Shown here piece after piece: positions 11,400-22,325 of a DNA stretch of 64,000 nucleotides. Origin of the DNA: Pollenia angustigena (lineage: Eukaryota; Arthropoda; Insecta; Diptera; Polleniidae). How positions within the stretch are numbered: position 1 is the first letter of the stretch; every line of letters starts with the position of its first letter. The notes under the pieces were generated by a model, which worked only from the letters and a program-made list of their open reading frames with translations, ran no database searches and was not told where the DNA came from. A program made the translations under genes and the position numbers. The stretch is from NCBI GenBank assembly GCA_930367215.1, contig OV884058.1:171908478-171972477 (forward strand), written 5' to 3'.

Positions 11400-12364
11400 G
11401 AAAAGAGCGAACAAATAAGACATTAATGTAAAAATTTATTTTAAATAACAAATATGGGTTAAAAACTACATCTACTCTACCCACTGTCACGTCTGGACAA
11501 TTGTAATAAACTATCTTTGCTCTACATTTATTATAAGTAACCATTTGAAATAATAGACCACAAAATGTTAGAATAGATCAGCGTCAACCTCGCCACCATT
11601 TGCCAACGGCTTTAAAATCAGACATTATTTCAAATACTGATATCTTTTGGTCGGTAACATTTACTTAACATTTGAACTTGTTACACTTTGAATTGGTTTT
11701 CTCCAACTATCATCAATGTTCAAAAATAATTCTAGTATTAAATCAACAATCAATTCATATTCTAAAGGAGCCAATAACAGCCAGCATCTAGTAATTTTTG
11801 TAATTTAAAAATAAATATAAAACAAATTACTTGAACATTAAATGAATTGTATGGGTCATTTTAAATTAAATGAACAATCTGCAGATACAATTTCTAATCT
11901 TACCGGTTGCTATTTTTTTGCAACATTTTTTTAGGTTATAAATATTTTATGAAAAAAAGTAAAGAAAAAAATTCTTTCAATTAAATTATGTTAATTTTAT
12001 ATCTTGTTCCTATAATTGCGTCATGTAAAATGATGAAGAAGTTTCTTTTCTATAATTTTATGTGGTAAAGAGACAAAGAAGCCGCTTTTAATATTTGCCC
12101 CACCTACTTTTTCTAGCGTTACATCAGTTATGGGAACTTCTTTAAAGTTGTTAGGCCACTTACGCACTGAAGAATTTGAGGTGAGAATAAAGAGAAGTGG
12201 TATGATGTAAGACGAACATTTTCATATGCCGTACAAAGAAATCAAGTTTAATTAATCTTGCAGTAGTTTAATTTAATATAGATCATATTAATAGGATCAC
12301 TTTTTTTATTTTGTCAAACATTTATTAAAAAACTTTACAGAATTTTACTTAACACTTTAACTTT
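11400..12364. other. AT-rich sequence, no gene seen
   Basis: No domain-bearing frame, repeat or exon was recognised. The segment leads into the second satellite block. Confidence 0.4.
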
Positions 12365-12455
12365 ATAACTGCTCTGACGCTACTTCAACTCTTCTCCAAC
12401 TCTATACTAACTCTACTCTAATTCTACTTTAACTCTATTTTAATTCAACTCTAAG
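12365..12455. repeat. 11-bp satellite, degenerate block 2a
   Basis: Degenerate CTCTACTCTAA units (ACTCTATACTAACTCTACTC and similar) in the same orientation as the main block. The block is interrupted at 12456 by a hairpin MITE. Confidence 0.8.
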
Positions 12456-12598
12456 TACTGGTTCACACCCGTCAAGTTTGATGTTTCAAGTCTTGAGTTT
12501 TTAGGAGAGAGGGGAAAAGAACTGCCATTCTCTTTTCCCTTCTCTCCTAAAAGCTCAAGACTTGAGAAGTCAAACTTGACGTGTGTGAACCGGCACTA
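12456..12598. mobile_element. 143-bp hairpin MITE inserted in satellite
   Basis: Two arms of about 65 bp are inverted: TGGTTCACACCCGTCAAGTT on the left, and on the right CGGTTCACACACGTCAAGTT when reverse complemented. The central stem is GGAGAGAGGGGAAAAGA / TCTTTTCCCTTCTCTCC. CTA lies on both sides, but CTA is also part of the satellite motif, so it is weak evidence for a target duplication. Confidence 0.75.
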
Positions 12599-12912
12599 GC
12601 TGTACTCTAACTATGCTCTTTCTCTTCTCTAATACTAACTCTACTCAAACCCTAACTTTACCATTACGCTACGTTAACGCTACTCTAGCTATGTTCTTAC
12701 TCTAAACTAACTGTACTTTTAATATACTCTAACTTTACTTTGACTCTTCTATAACCCTACTCTAACCCTACTCTAACCCTACTCTAACACAACTCCATTT
12801 CTAGTTGAACTTTACTCTACCTCTTCTCTAATTCAACTCCACTCTTACTAAAAGTCTACCTCTAGTGTAACTCTACTCTAACCCTGTTGTACTTTAATTT
12901 GCCATTGCCTAA
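12599..12912. repeat. 11-bp satellite, degenerate block 2b
   Basis: Continues the satellite after the MITE with more diverged units (TACTCTAACCCTACTCTAAC and others). It ends at the GGTAAGGTTAGGTT tail of a retrotransposon relic. Confidence 0.75.
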
Positions 12913-12914
12913 CT

Positions 12915-13970
12915 CTAGTCTAGGTAAGGTTAGGTTTCATTGGTAACCGCAATCAAACACAGCTCACGTGGGTCCAGCAATTAGTTCCCATCTTTCACTG
13001 TCTCCCAGGGGTCCTTTGATTCCTGGCTGCTAACATTCTCACTGAATCAATAAAGAAAAAGAAGTTCAATGTCAATAAAAAAAATATTGTCCCTAAGCGT
13101 TCTTCAACCAAACAGTTCGAGTCTTAGATTTCCAAATGCCGGGCAAGGACAGAGAAGTTGTTTCGTTGACTCTTCTTCGTCCTAATCGTCGCAACTTCTA
13201 CACAGGTCATTGTTAAGAAGCATCAGCCTCTGAGGTTGTTTCCCAAAAGGACAGTGACTAGATTTAACTGAAATGAGGCTCCTGAGGTGAAGTCTAGATG
13301 ACTTAAAAGCCCTCTGAGTCCTTTTTCTATCGATAAAAGGGCAGATATTTCTGGTTTCCCATAGAAATAAGATGAAATTTTGTGCGATAAGTTGAACTAT
13401 TCAAGGTGGTGCCTGCATGCGCCAACGAGTCAGACATAAAGTTTCCATGTGCGGCCCTGTATCAAGGGACCCAGTTACCACTAAATGTCCCGCTATCTCC
13501 CCCAGAGACATCCGGCATTCTTGGACAATTATCGATGTGATAAACACATTATCCAGGGATCTTATGGCCGCTTTACTATTGGTTAATGAATATCCATGCC
13601 AGCTACCTCACAATACTGAATGTGTCTTGCGGCCGTGTATATGGACATTATCACGGCCTGAATGAAATTGCAATAATCCGGCTGTTTTAGGGGAATGCTT
13701 CAGTTCAACTGTTCGGAGTAAAAAGCAGAACCGACTTCATATTGAGATTTGGGCCCTTTAGTCAATGTCAGTACTGAACTGTGCTATCCAAAATGCTTAC
13801 TGTGAAGCCACGATAAAAGATTGGCTGATGTAATCAACGTCCGATTGCTAATTTATTTCATGCAGGATTGTGACTTTTTCTCAAAAATGTACGGTTGAAT
13901 CCAGCTGAAGATGGTAAGCAATGCTTAAGAAGTGGTCCTAATATCACCTGTTACCGTTACTGCCAACTAT
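12915..13970 (-). pseudogene. Non-LTR retrotransposon relic (RNase H and C-terminal Cys/His region)
   Basis: On the minus strand, 13640-13420 reads NSKAAIRSLDNVFITS, then IVQECRMSLGEIAGH. This is the second half of a non-LTR RNase H domain, although the later active-site and handle region is scrambled. Further down, around 13230-13130, CRSC...ESTKQLLCPCPAF matches the C-x2-C-x(n)-H/Q-x4-C motif that follows RNase H in I/R1/LOA-type elements. Stops and frameshifts are frequent. The 3' tail AACCTAACCTTACC at 12915 is shared with the relic at 60105-60728. Satellite flanks both sides, so this is an insertion into the array. The clade is inferred. Confidence 0.7.
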
Positions 13971-14050
13971 ACTCTATTCTTACTCTATCCTAATTCTATT
14001 CTGACTATTCTCCAATGCTTCTCTTCGTCAAGTCTAACCGTACATTAACA
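13971..14050. repeat. 11-bp satellite, block 3 (relic)
   Basis: Degenerate units (TACTCTATTCTTACTCTATCC) resume directly after the retrotransposon relic, in the same orientation. Confidence 0.65.
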
Positions 14051-14450
14051 CCACAAATTTTTTAATCGATACTATCAATATCCTCAATAACATTGATCTT
14101 TTAAAATATACCAATCAGATTTTCAATACTGATTTGCATCATCTTACCAAGAGACATTATGCTCCTTGCAGGTGTAAAAGAAACAAATATATTCATATAT
14201 AAGGATCTGCTCTAAAAGACGAACTTGCTCTTCTACAGCAATTTTCTTTACTATACAAATATGCGTTACCAATCCGCTTTACTTTACAAATCTGCTATAC
14301 TAAACATGCTTAACAATACCCATTTGGCTTTACTGAACCGATTGGCTCTACTACACCGATCGATTAGCTTTTCTGACGGATCTGTTTTATAAGACCAATT
14401 TAATTTACAATACGGATCGGTTTTAATAGTTTAACAAAATATTGGACTTT
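14051..14450. repeat. Degenerate minisatellite of about 22 bp
   Basis: From about 14265 to 14440 the motif CCGATTGGCTTTACTACAC recurs with heavy divergence (near 14270, 14330, 14350, 14385 and 14415). The 5' part (14051-14200) has no recognisable content. Confidence 0.4.
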
Positions 14451-15718
14451 AAATACTAGAATTTTTAAGTAATTTGTATCAGAACTTATACTGACCCCAT
14501 CGAAAATTATTATAGTTATGAAAAATTGTCGCTTAAATTACTTAAACATAATTATTTATTGGAAAAGCTGCCGCTTTATTATGAGAACAAAATTTAGCAA
14601 AATCATAAAAACTTTTCTTTTAGACACATTAAACAATATTGATGAAGAAATTTTAATGTTCACACAACCCTGGGCAAAACACACTTTAACGCTTGTCTTC
14701 GAGTTTTCAAACCAACAACAAGCAAGTAACAAAATATCAATTGCTAGCAATATTAAAATGCGGGGAAGGTAACCCAATACACATTATTAAACATTTTATA
14801 AAATTATTGAAAGTTTAAATATGAAACAAATAACCACCTTAAAAGTTGATTACAAAAAATAAAACTTTATTTATTATGTTCCATTTATTTTTAATGGAAT
14901 AACTTCCTTTCGCAACTAACAATATTTTTTAACAAGTGCAAGTAACATCTATTGTTTCTTGCAAAAGTTCAATATTTAATTCTGTTATAACCGATTGTAA
15001 ACAATTTTTCCGTTTAACAAATATTGCGGAAATTATTGACTGACTGTCTTTTTGCTGAACAGTTTTTCAAGAATTGTATGCAACAGCAACTTAGTTGCAT
15101 GCCACTTCAAAGTAACTCAATACTTTGTGTCAAATATTGCTTTAAGGCTTTTTAGCATTTTGCTGTTCGTTATTGTTGCAGTGTTTTTTCCTTTATCTGT
15201 ATGGATTTTTTTATTCTTTATTCTTATTTTTTGCAGTGCCATGACACATACTTAAAGTGCAAAAGTACAAATTCCTGATTCGCATACATAATGCAGCGTG
15301 CAGCAATTATTTCTTCTGCTTCTTCTTGAGTTTTTATTAGTGTCTCTTGTTTTATATTCAGTTTTTATTTATGTAAGTATATGAAAATGTAGAAAAATTA
15401 TATACAATTTTGAAATTATTAAGTGTTGACAATCTGCAGTTAATGTTTTTTTCGACTTTGTTGTTTTTTTTTACAGCTCTTTTAATTATTTGTATTAACA
15501 CTTGTTTTTTCTGTTTAAAATTTTATTGATGCATAAAAATTCTAGTAGTATTTTTATTAATTGGTAGTCATAAGTTACTTCTGTATGCAAATTAAAACGT
15601 TAATTACCGATATGTGACCTACACAACGAGAAGTGGTAGAGCTACTGTTTTGCGGTAAAAAAAAATTTATAATGTTGGTTAGAGAAACTGTGGAAATGTA
15701 GTATATATTCATATTAAG
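14451..15718. other. AT-rich sequence, no gene seen
   Basis: Overlapping short frames on both strands (14518-14777, 15052-15255) lack domains and are compatible with chance. No repeat was recognised. Confidence 0.4.
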
Positions 15719-16199
15719 GTCACTCTACTCTAACATTACTTAAACTATATTCTTACGCTACTCTTACTTTACTTTTACTCTGCTCTAGCTGTACTCTAAC
15801 TCTACTTTAACTCCACTCCACTCTACTCTTACTCTACTTTAACTCTACTCTGACTCTACTCTAACTCAACTCTAACTCAACTCTAACTCTACTCTAACTG
15901 TACTCTTACTCTACTCTAACTCTACTTTAACTCTGCTGTAACTCTACTATAACTCTACTCTAACTCTACTCTAACTCTACTCTAACTGTACTCTAACTCT
16001 ACTCTAACTGTACTCTTACTCTACTCTAACTCTACTTTAACTCTGCTGTAACTCTACTTTAACTCAACTATAACTTTACTCTAACTCTACTCTAACTCTA
16101 CTCTGACTCTACTCTAACTCTAACTCTACCCTAACTCTACTCTCACTCTACTCTAACTCGACTCCAGCTCTACTCTGACTCTACTCTAACTCTACTCCT
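15719..16199. repeat. 11-bp satellite, block 4
   Basis: About 40 units of CTCTACTCTAA with frequent variants (TGTACTC, TTTAACTC). There is also a higher-order duplication: TACTCTTACTCTACTCTAAC then TCTACTTTAACTCTGCTGTAA occurs at about 15901 and again at 16011. Confidence 0.9.
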
Positions 16200-16258
16200 T
16201 TTTTTCAATTTTACCGGTTTTAGAAAAAAGACTATCAAATAATTTAAAATAATAAATA

Positions 16259-16640
16259 AAAACCAATTCGGGTTCCAAAAACTTTGCAAATTTCATTAAT
16301 AAATGCCTAAGCAGACAAATGCACTGCCTGGTACTATTTATTGACTTTAGCAAAGCATTTGACACGCTATCTCATAAAAAACTTTTACAAATATTACAAA
16401 GAAACGGAACACGAAGTAATATTTTAAATTGGTTTAAGAATAATCTAGAATGCAGGACGTACCGAATTAAAATCAACAACAAGTTAAGTGAAGAGGTACC
16501 ACTTAATTATGGTGTCCCACAGGGATCTAAACTTGGTCCATTGCTTTATATATTATACGCAAACGATATGGTTAATGCTTTGGAACATAGCACTACATTC
16601 GCTTATGCAGATGATACTGCTATAATTGTCGCTGTCCATC
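16259..16640 (+). pseudogene. Non-LTR reverse transcriptase fragment inside satellite
   Basis: The open frame 16319-16654 contains RT motifs in order: FIDFSKAFDTLSH (first catalytic Asp), GVPQGSKLGPLLYILYAND, and AYADDTAII (the YxDD box). Just upstream, NQFGF (16262) is the RT fingers motif in another frame. The fragment is cut at both ends and the last residues run into satellite (about 16637). It belongs to the Jockey/CR1-like non-LTR group; the clade is not resolved. It cannot encode a working element. Confidence 0.85.
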
Positions 16641-16672
16641 TAACTCTACTCTAACTCAATCTAACTCTACTC
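16637..16672. repeat. 11-bp satellite, block 5 (last units)
   Basis: About three units (CTAACTCTACTCTAACTC) follow the RT fragment directly, so the fragment lies within the array. Confidence 0.8.
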
Positions 16673-17049
16673 GATATTTGTTAGGTAACGATTTTTCAGC
16701 GAGTTAAGAAATTTTTATATAAAATTTTAATTTTTCTTTTGATTTTAAAAACTTTTTTAATTCAATGTGATTAAAAAAATGGAAAAGTTGTATATTCATC
16801 TGTGCCGAATTTAATACACTTTACCGAATATTTCATGGTTCCTATAAATTATAATCGAAATTTAAAAAACTGTTTCACAATATTATAATTCGTTGCAGGT
16901 TGAGGCGATCTAAAGTATATGCCAAAAGTATGCCTTATATGGGGTCTATGGTAAGTTATGGACAGATCTTCATGATATTCGGCAGCGGTGTTTCTACTCT
17001 TCAGAAACTATGAAAGATAAATTTTTAATATAATAGCATTCGGTTTTAC
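16673..17049. other. No gene seen
   Basis: AT-rich sequence without recognised coding, splice or repeat signals. Confidence 0.4.
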
Positions 17050-17370
17050 ACGCAGAGGAAAAAAAATGTGTAAATATAGTCACCTCCAACAAAACTATTT
17101 AAAAGAAAATTTTTAACATATTCGCCTGTATTTATAAAAAAATTTTGAATTTAATAAAGGTTTACAAAACATATTGTGTATTAAAATTCACCTTAATAAA
17201 CGTTTGTTAAATTTAATAATCGTTTAAAAATACGGAGGATTATGTTTAATTTAACCATATTATTGTCACCGACAACCATATTATGGTTAAATTAGTTCTC
17301 CATCAAGAAGCCACAACCATATTCTGGTTTGCCTCTGAACATGTTATAGTTCTAAACAATATTCGGCACA
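17050..17370 (+). repeat. ACGCAGAG repeat, copy in + orientation
   Basis: Starts ACGCAGAGGAAAAAAA and continues CACCTCCAACAAAACTATTT. It contains repeated AACCATATTATGGTTAAATT and CCATCAAGAAGCCACAACC. An inverted copy is at 19480-19660 and a partial one at 59740-59850. It is a non-coding dispersed repeat. Confidence 0.6.
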
Positions 17371-18090
17371 AAGAACTTTCACATGAATTTTAACCTCCTA
17401 ACATTATTTTGTTCTGGCTGGTCCCTGATATTCCATTGGTCCCTAATAGGGAACTTGCAAAAATCTGTGCTTTTATACTGTGGTGTAGGGTATCATATGG
17501 CTCAGAGGTCCCGGGTAATAGTAGGGCTGATGAGCTGACCAGGGCTGGTTCTAACGCCCGGATGATGGGCCCCGAACCCTTCTGTGGGTTTAGTTGGGCC
17601 AGGCTCCAGTCCCTCATGGGAGACTGGGCTCTGGGGAAACATAAGGGATACTGGGCATCGCTTTCGGGAATGCGTCAGGCAAGGGAATTTATCTCTCCCG
17701 GAAATGTAATGATGACGAATGATCTCAGCAGACGGGATCTGCGACTGTTGGCGGCTTATCTGACTAGTCAGCACACGATCAAGTACCACCTGTATAGGAT
17801 GGGCCTGGCAGAAGATCAGGAATGCAGACTGTGTCTGAACGAGGACGAGTCGACGAGGCACATACTGTGTGATTGCCCGGCGCTGGCTGGGCCTGAAGAA
17901 GGCATTTGGGACATAACACAGTGGGTGCTTCCCGAATCGGTGCTATATCAGCAAAAGACCTGGTTGGGTTCCTTTGGGAAGCAGAGGGTCTTTTGGCCAA
18001 CTGAAGGGAAGTGGGTACAAAAGACCAAACCTGGTCGCAGTACCTGTCGCTATTGGGGGAAACCTCCCCGCTTTGTCGGAACAAAATGAT
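17371..18090 (+). pseudogene. Non-LTR RNase H C-terminus plus CCHC-like tail
   Basis: The open frame 17409-18089 (226 codons) contains VPGNSRADELTRAGS, the C-terminal handle of a non-LTR RNase H domain (usual form VPGHxGxxGNExADELA). Farther on is CRLCLNEDESTRHILCDCPAL, the C-x2-C-x8-H-x4-C motif typical of the extreme C-terminus of I/R1/LOA-type ORF2. The 5' part is interrupted by sequence resembling the GGTGTAGGGTATCATA dispersed repeat. There is no RT domain here, so it is a 3' fragment. It is more GC-rich than its surroundings, as expected for transposon coding DNA. Confidence 0.85.
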
Positions 18091-19479
18091 ATGGTCGGGC
18101 TTGGACGTCTATACTTTTTGACTGGTTATTTAACGATTTTTTAGATTATCTTTTTTTTTTTTCATTAAGTTTGTAATATGGAATTTAATGCGATTATGAG
18201 ACTTAAAAGAGAAACCGATTAGATTTAGAAATAATCAAAATAAGTTATGCACTTATAAAAGACATTTTAGAAAATATTTTATAACATTTATGGAACGAAA
18301 GATATTAAAGAGAAAGTTAATGTCTACTTAAGCGACAATTCGTTATAAAAAAATATGTAGATATTGGATTTGTGACAACTTATTGCTTCTCCGATTTCTT
18401 AACAATATTTTAAGCCAAATCATTAAACTGAAAACCCTAAACAATTGCTTTAGTTTATTACAAATATAATAATAAAAAAAGAAAAAAAAAACTAAGAAAT
18501 AAAGAACAGCAAACGAGAACACAACAAAAAAAATCATCTACAAAACATTAATGTTTCGATAAAATAATTGAGATAAAGAAATAAATCGTAACGAATACTC
18601 ATGTACTATAAACGAATGTATGAACGAATATTGATTGTATGGGACAACTTGAGTAGAAGAAGGTAAAAATATTTCAGTTCAGAAAACATAAAAACACTTT
18701 GTTGATCATCAAACCGAAACTTATAAATATGTATGAATTTAAAAATTATTGGAATCCCTTTTGATGAACACGAGGATCACACCGCAAACAGAAATTTTTA
18801 TATAAAATTAAAAAAAAAAACAACAACAAAAAAACTAAAAAAAAAACAGGAAAATTGAACACTCTATAAAATAAAATACCAAAAAAAAAATTATTTAAAG
18901 GTCGCTAAAACGAAAAAAAAAATAAAAAAGTTTTCTCATCAAAAGCTGATACAATCCATCCAACCAACTAAACATAAAGACGGACAGACAGTTCTTGCTT
19001 TGCAACTACTTGGCCAACTTGGATAAAAGAACAGAACAAAATTGATGAAAACAAAAAATCCATCAATACCAATCATCGATAACAGTCAACAAAAATAACC
19101 TTTCATCAGTGGCAACAAAAAACGAACTAAGATTTCAAGAAACAGTTTAATGATGTTGATGATTTTAGAGATTTTAGAGCTCGACCTAAAAATGTTCTAC
19201 TTCTAGAAATATTAAAAAGAGTTTCTCTAACTTTTTTTTTTTTTAGTTAAATTTAACCTGAACCTGTCGTTAATCAGTTGAAGAGATTGCTGGAGTTTTC
19301 TTCTATAAAATTTATTTTATTTAAAGTAATTGCACTTTGAATGTAATCAACTTAATTTAAAATACCATTTATGTCCAAGCTGAACATTTATATTAAGTGA
19401 GTAAACAGTGGGTCACAAAATAATACAGACAAAAGTAAAACCATTCTGAAAAAATTTTATTAACAGCAATTTTTGTAAA
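18091..19479. other. AT-rich sequence, no gene seen
   Basis: Dominated by A-rich tracts (18480-18530, 18815-18925) with no domain-bearing frame or recognisable repeat. Confidence 0.4.
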
Positions 19480-19660
19480 CTTTGATTTGTCCGTATTTTA
19501 AATGCCATAATATGTTCGGAGACAACCATAATATGGTTGTGGCTTCCTGATGGAGGACCATTTTAACCATAATTTAACCATAATATGTTTAAAATTTTAT
19601 TTAAAAAAGTGTTGTTGGAGGTAACCATATTTCAACATGTTTTTTCTCTGGTGCACATGA
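19480..19660 (-). repeat. ACGCAGAG repeat, inverted copy
   Basis: Reverse complement of the 17050-17370 family: CCATAATATGGTTGTGGCTT, CTGATGGAGGACCATTTTAA, and a TTTTTTCTCTGG end. With 17050-17370 it brackets the RNase H relic in inverted orientation. Confidence 0.55.
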
Positions 19661-19829
19661 CTACTTTTGTGTCAATTACCTTTCCTCTGAAGCAAATACA
19701 CTTTAAACACGTTATCACCAGTTACGTGATATGTCTTGTCTTCACCTATCACAATTCGTTCCTTTTTATTATAATATTGTGCTCAAAGGTCACGGGATAA
19801 GTGCTTTAAGCACAATTGACTAGAATTTC

Positions 19830-20350
19830 TCGCAGGGTTAGGTTGAGAGTAGAATGGGGACAAAGGAGCACCTGAACCTGTAATGTTTTACGGCGACGAT
19901 CAAGGTGTTTACCAAGATTTATTTTTATCGGGGATATCGATGTTATTTATCTTCAGTTTGGGTGCTTTCTTAGTTGGATTTGTTTTTATTCATCATTTGA
20001 GCCTGCAGACAACTAGTAGCAATCACCAAAAGTAAACGTATGAATCGGGTTATTCGTGGGCATATCTTTAGTATAAAGTATATACATGAGAGGACCAATT
20101 ATACTGCATGGAGAACTCCAGTTGTGATTTTTCTTGAGTCTGAGATGTGATCTTTACAATTTACTACAAATGAACGATCCACTAAATAATTTTGCAGTAA
20201 ATTGTGAGTATTTTTGGATTCACAAGGAGCCAATTTCATATAAAAGTCCATTATATCAGACTTTTTCAAAAGCTTAAGAAATGTCTGTAAGGAGTGGTGA
20301 GCAATAGAGTTTGTCCTCTCGACAGCCTTTCTGAGAAGAGTTAGTATACG
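19830..20350 (-). pseudogene. Jockey-like reverse transcriptase relic
   Basis: On the minus strand, the region 20340-20090 reads DFYMKLAPCESKNTHNLLQN, then VDRSFVVNCKDHIS...ITTGV. This resembles the RT segment ...LLxxYLxxRxFxVxxxxxxSxxxxIxAGVPQGS. Farther down, INNIDIPDKNKSL...KHLDRR resembles the KYLGVxLDxxL block. Frames are broken. A short 5' continuation may follow the hAT insertion at 21189-21350. The reading is tentative because divergence is high. Confidence 0.45.
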
Positions 20351-20357
20351 ATGAACC

Positions 20358-21180
20358 TAGGCTTGCCAGCTGTACTGCTTTCAGCACTACGCGTACTTTT
20401 TTTTACTCTTTGTACAGCTTTCTGCATAGCCATTAAAGAAGCACGCTACTGTACTTTTTTTAGTTTGTGTACTTCTTTATTTACTTTTTTTTTGCACAAA
20501 AATAAACGTTTTATCCATACTTATCCATACATAAAACGACTGAAAATCTGAAAGCAATGTTTGAATTTTGGGATAGTTCTAAATATTTTCGCTTCTATTT
20601 GACAAATGTCAAATAAACCGTCATGCATCAATTGCGTTAGTTGTTCTTTATGTTTGTTTCTCCCTTAACTTTTACTTGAATTATTGCGAAATTCTTGCGT
20701 CGCATTTCAGTTTTGCCAAAATGTTTCGCTTAAATAAGTTATGCTTTCAATTACAAAAGTACTAATCGATAACAAATAGTGAAGTAGGCATATTTTAACT
20801 TAAAAAAGATAATGTGCGTGTCCTGAAAATCCTTGAAGGATATAAAATTGGTTAAAATCAAACATTGATAGAGACCATATTCCCAAAATTATGAAAAAAA
20901 TCTCAGTAGCTAAGCGTCAGGTCTTTTGCTCATAGTTTTTTAAGTGCAAACGGAGTAAAAAAGAGCAAATTGCAAATACGTTAATTTCGTTGTTGTGTTG
21001 TGCAAATATGTGTATTTTTGCACGCATTTGCATCGTTTGCACACTGCACTACCCATCGTGATTGCCCTTATTAATTATTTATTTATATGCTTTTAAGTTA
21101 ATAAAATTAAAAAAATTTACTTTTTTTTAGCTTTTTTTCTCAATGTACTGTTTTTATAGGTTTCAAATCTGGCAAGCCTA
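20358..21180. mobile_element. Non-autonomous hAT-like element, 823 bp
   Basis: Termini TAGGCTTGCCAG (20358-20369) and CTGGCAAGCCTA (21169-21180) are perfect 12-bp inverted repeats. They are flanked by GATGAACC on the left and AATGAACC on the right, an 8-bp duplication with 7/8 matches. The 8-bp duplication and short TIR identify the hAT superfamily. The interior has no transposase, so it must have been mobilised in trans. It appears inserted in the RT relic at 19830-20350. Confidence 0.8.
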
Positions 21181-21188
21181 AATGAACC

Positions 21189-21714
21189 TGTTCTAATGTA
21201 CCATGATCCTTCGAAATCACAAATTGATGAACGTGAACGATGTGGTGCTTGTTTAATAAAGGGGTCAAATCTCAAAATGAATAAAATTAGTTTAAGATCA
21301 GTTGTTGGTAGCTCACAAATAATTGTTCCTTAAATTTTGTCAATGGCCTCAAATTACTAGAGAATATATAACAAGAGAATATGAGATTAAAGCTGTTGTT
21401 CTATGGAGAAGTGTGAAATTCCTTGACACCACCGATTTGCTTTTCTTAGCTGGCGTGTAAACCTGCAAGTGACTTTAAGTCAAGTGGAAAAATTTTTAAA
21501 AAACTTACAAGCTCGAGTTAACGCGTTAAAAAGGAATAGGTCAAGACCATTCATTAAAAATAATAGTTACTAGACAGTTAGTTTGAGAAATAATTTTCCG
21601 GTGTAAGTTTCAAATGTTTGTAACAGCCATTAATCGGTGCAAGTTTTTGTTTAAATTTTTCAATTATTGCAAAGAAATCTATATTTTGAATTGATTGGAT
21701 GTTTTAAATATTTT
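21189..21714. other. No gene seen
   Basis: AT-rich. The first ~70 bp may continue the minus-strand RT relic interrupted by the hAT element, but the match is too weak to assert. Confidence 0.35.
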
Positions 21715-21888
21715 TTGGGTATTTATTTCATTTCAGGAATTGGGGATTTGGAATTTTGATTTTGGAGTTTGGGAGTTATTTCATTTTGTTGGAGTTTCAT
21801 TTCATTTTTAAAATTGGGGGTTTATTTCATATGAAATAAGACCCCAAAAATCGGGGAATTATTTCGTGGGGGGTTATTTCATGCCGAC
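21715..21888. mobile_element. Remnant of the GAAATAA-CCCC foldback family
   Basis: Repeats of TTATTTCATTT alternate with GGGG runs and end GGGGGGTTATTTCATGCCGAC. This matches the right terminus of the intact foldback element at 30317-31178 (ends ...TTATTTAATGCCGCC). The left terminus is missing or decayed. Confidence 0.65.
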
Positions 21889-22325
21889 TTATGTTACATA
21901 CCTTGGAATACATTTGGATATACGACATTAAGCAATTAAGAGACTTCACTTGAAGTTAACAGCCTCTGCACTTCACTGGTAAGGTAGTGACAAATCTTAA
22001 CTTGGCCCTGACTAAAAAATCATCCTGTATAAAACAGTTCTGAAACCGATTTGGACCTATGGTATGCAATTATGGGGAACGGCTAGCAATTTCACTATCG
22101 AGCTTATACAGATGGCGCAATCGAAAATTCTGACAATCATAGCCGGATCGCCGTGGTAAAGAAATAAGAACGAGATTCCATTAGTAAAAGGTGAATTTCG
22201 CAAAGTCCATAAAAAATATGTTATAAAACTGGAGAATAATCTTAATCAGCTTACAAGACATCGTTCTCAATTACAAGCACGAACAAGGCTTCCAAGAGCC
22301 GTTCCTCCACCCCGCTAGAACGATG
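21889..22325 (+). pseudogene. Jockey-type ORF2 C-terminal relic
   Basis: Conceptual translation gives YVTYLGIHLD (21890) in one frame. After a frameshift comes YKTVLKPIWTYGMQLWGTAS then NFTIELIQMAQSKILTIIAGSPW (22025-22155), and RLPRAVPPPR near the end. This is the classical C-terminus of Jockey-clade RTs, where KxxLKPIWTYGIQLWGxAS and APW blocks follow the KYLG block. Stops and frameshifts show it is dead. It abuts the foldback remnant at 21888. Confidence 0.8.

Noticed and set aside
14518..14777. Overlapping + and - frames of 73-84 codons
   Set aside because: Mutually overlapping on opposite strands, no domain or conservation signal visible.
17502..18084. Minus-strand frames across the RNase H relic
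   Set aside because: Open only because the + strand coding frame is GC-rich; the + frame has the RNase H and Cys/His motifs.
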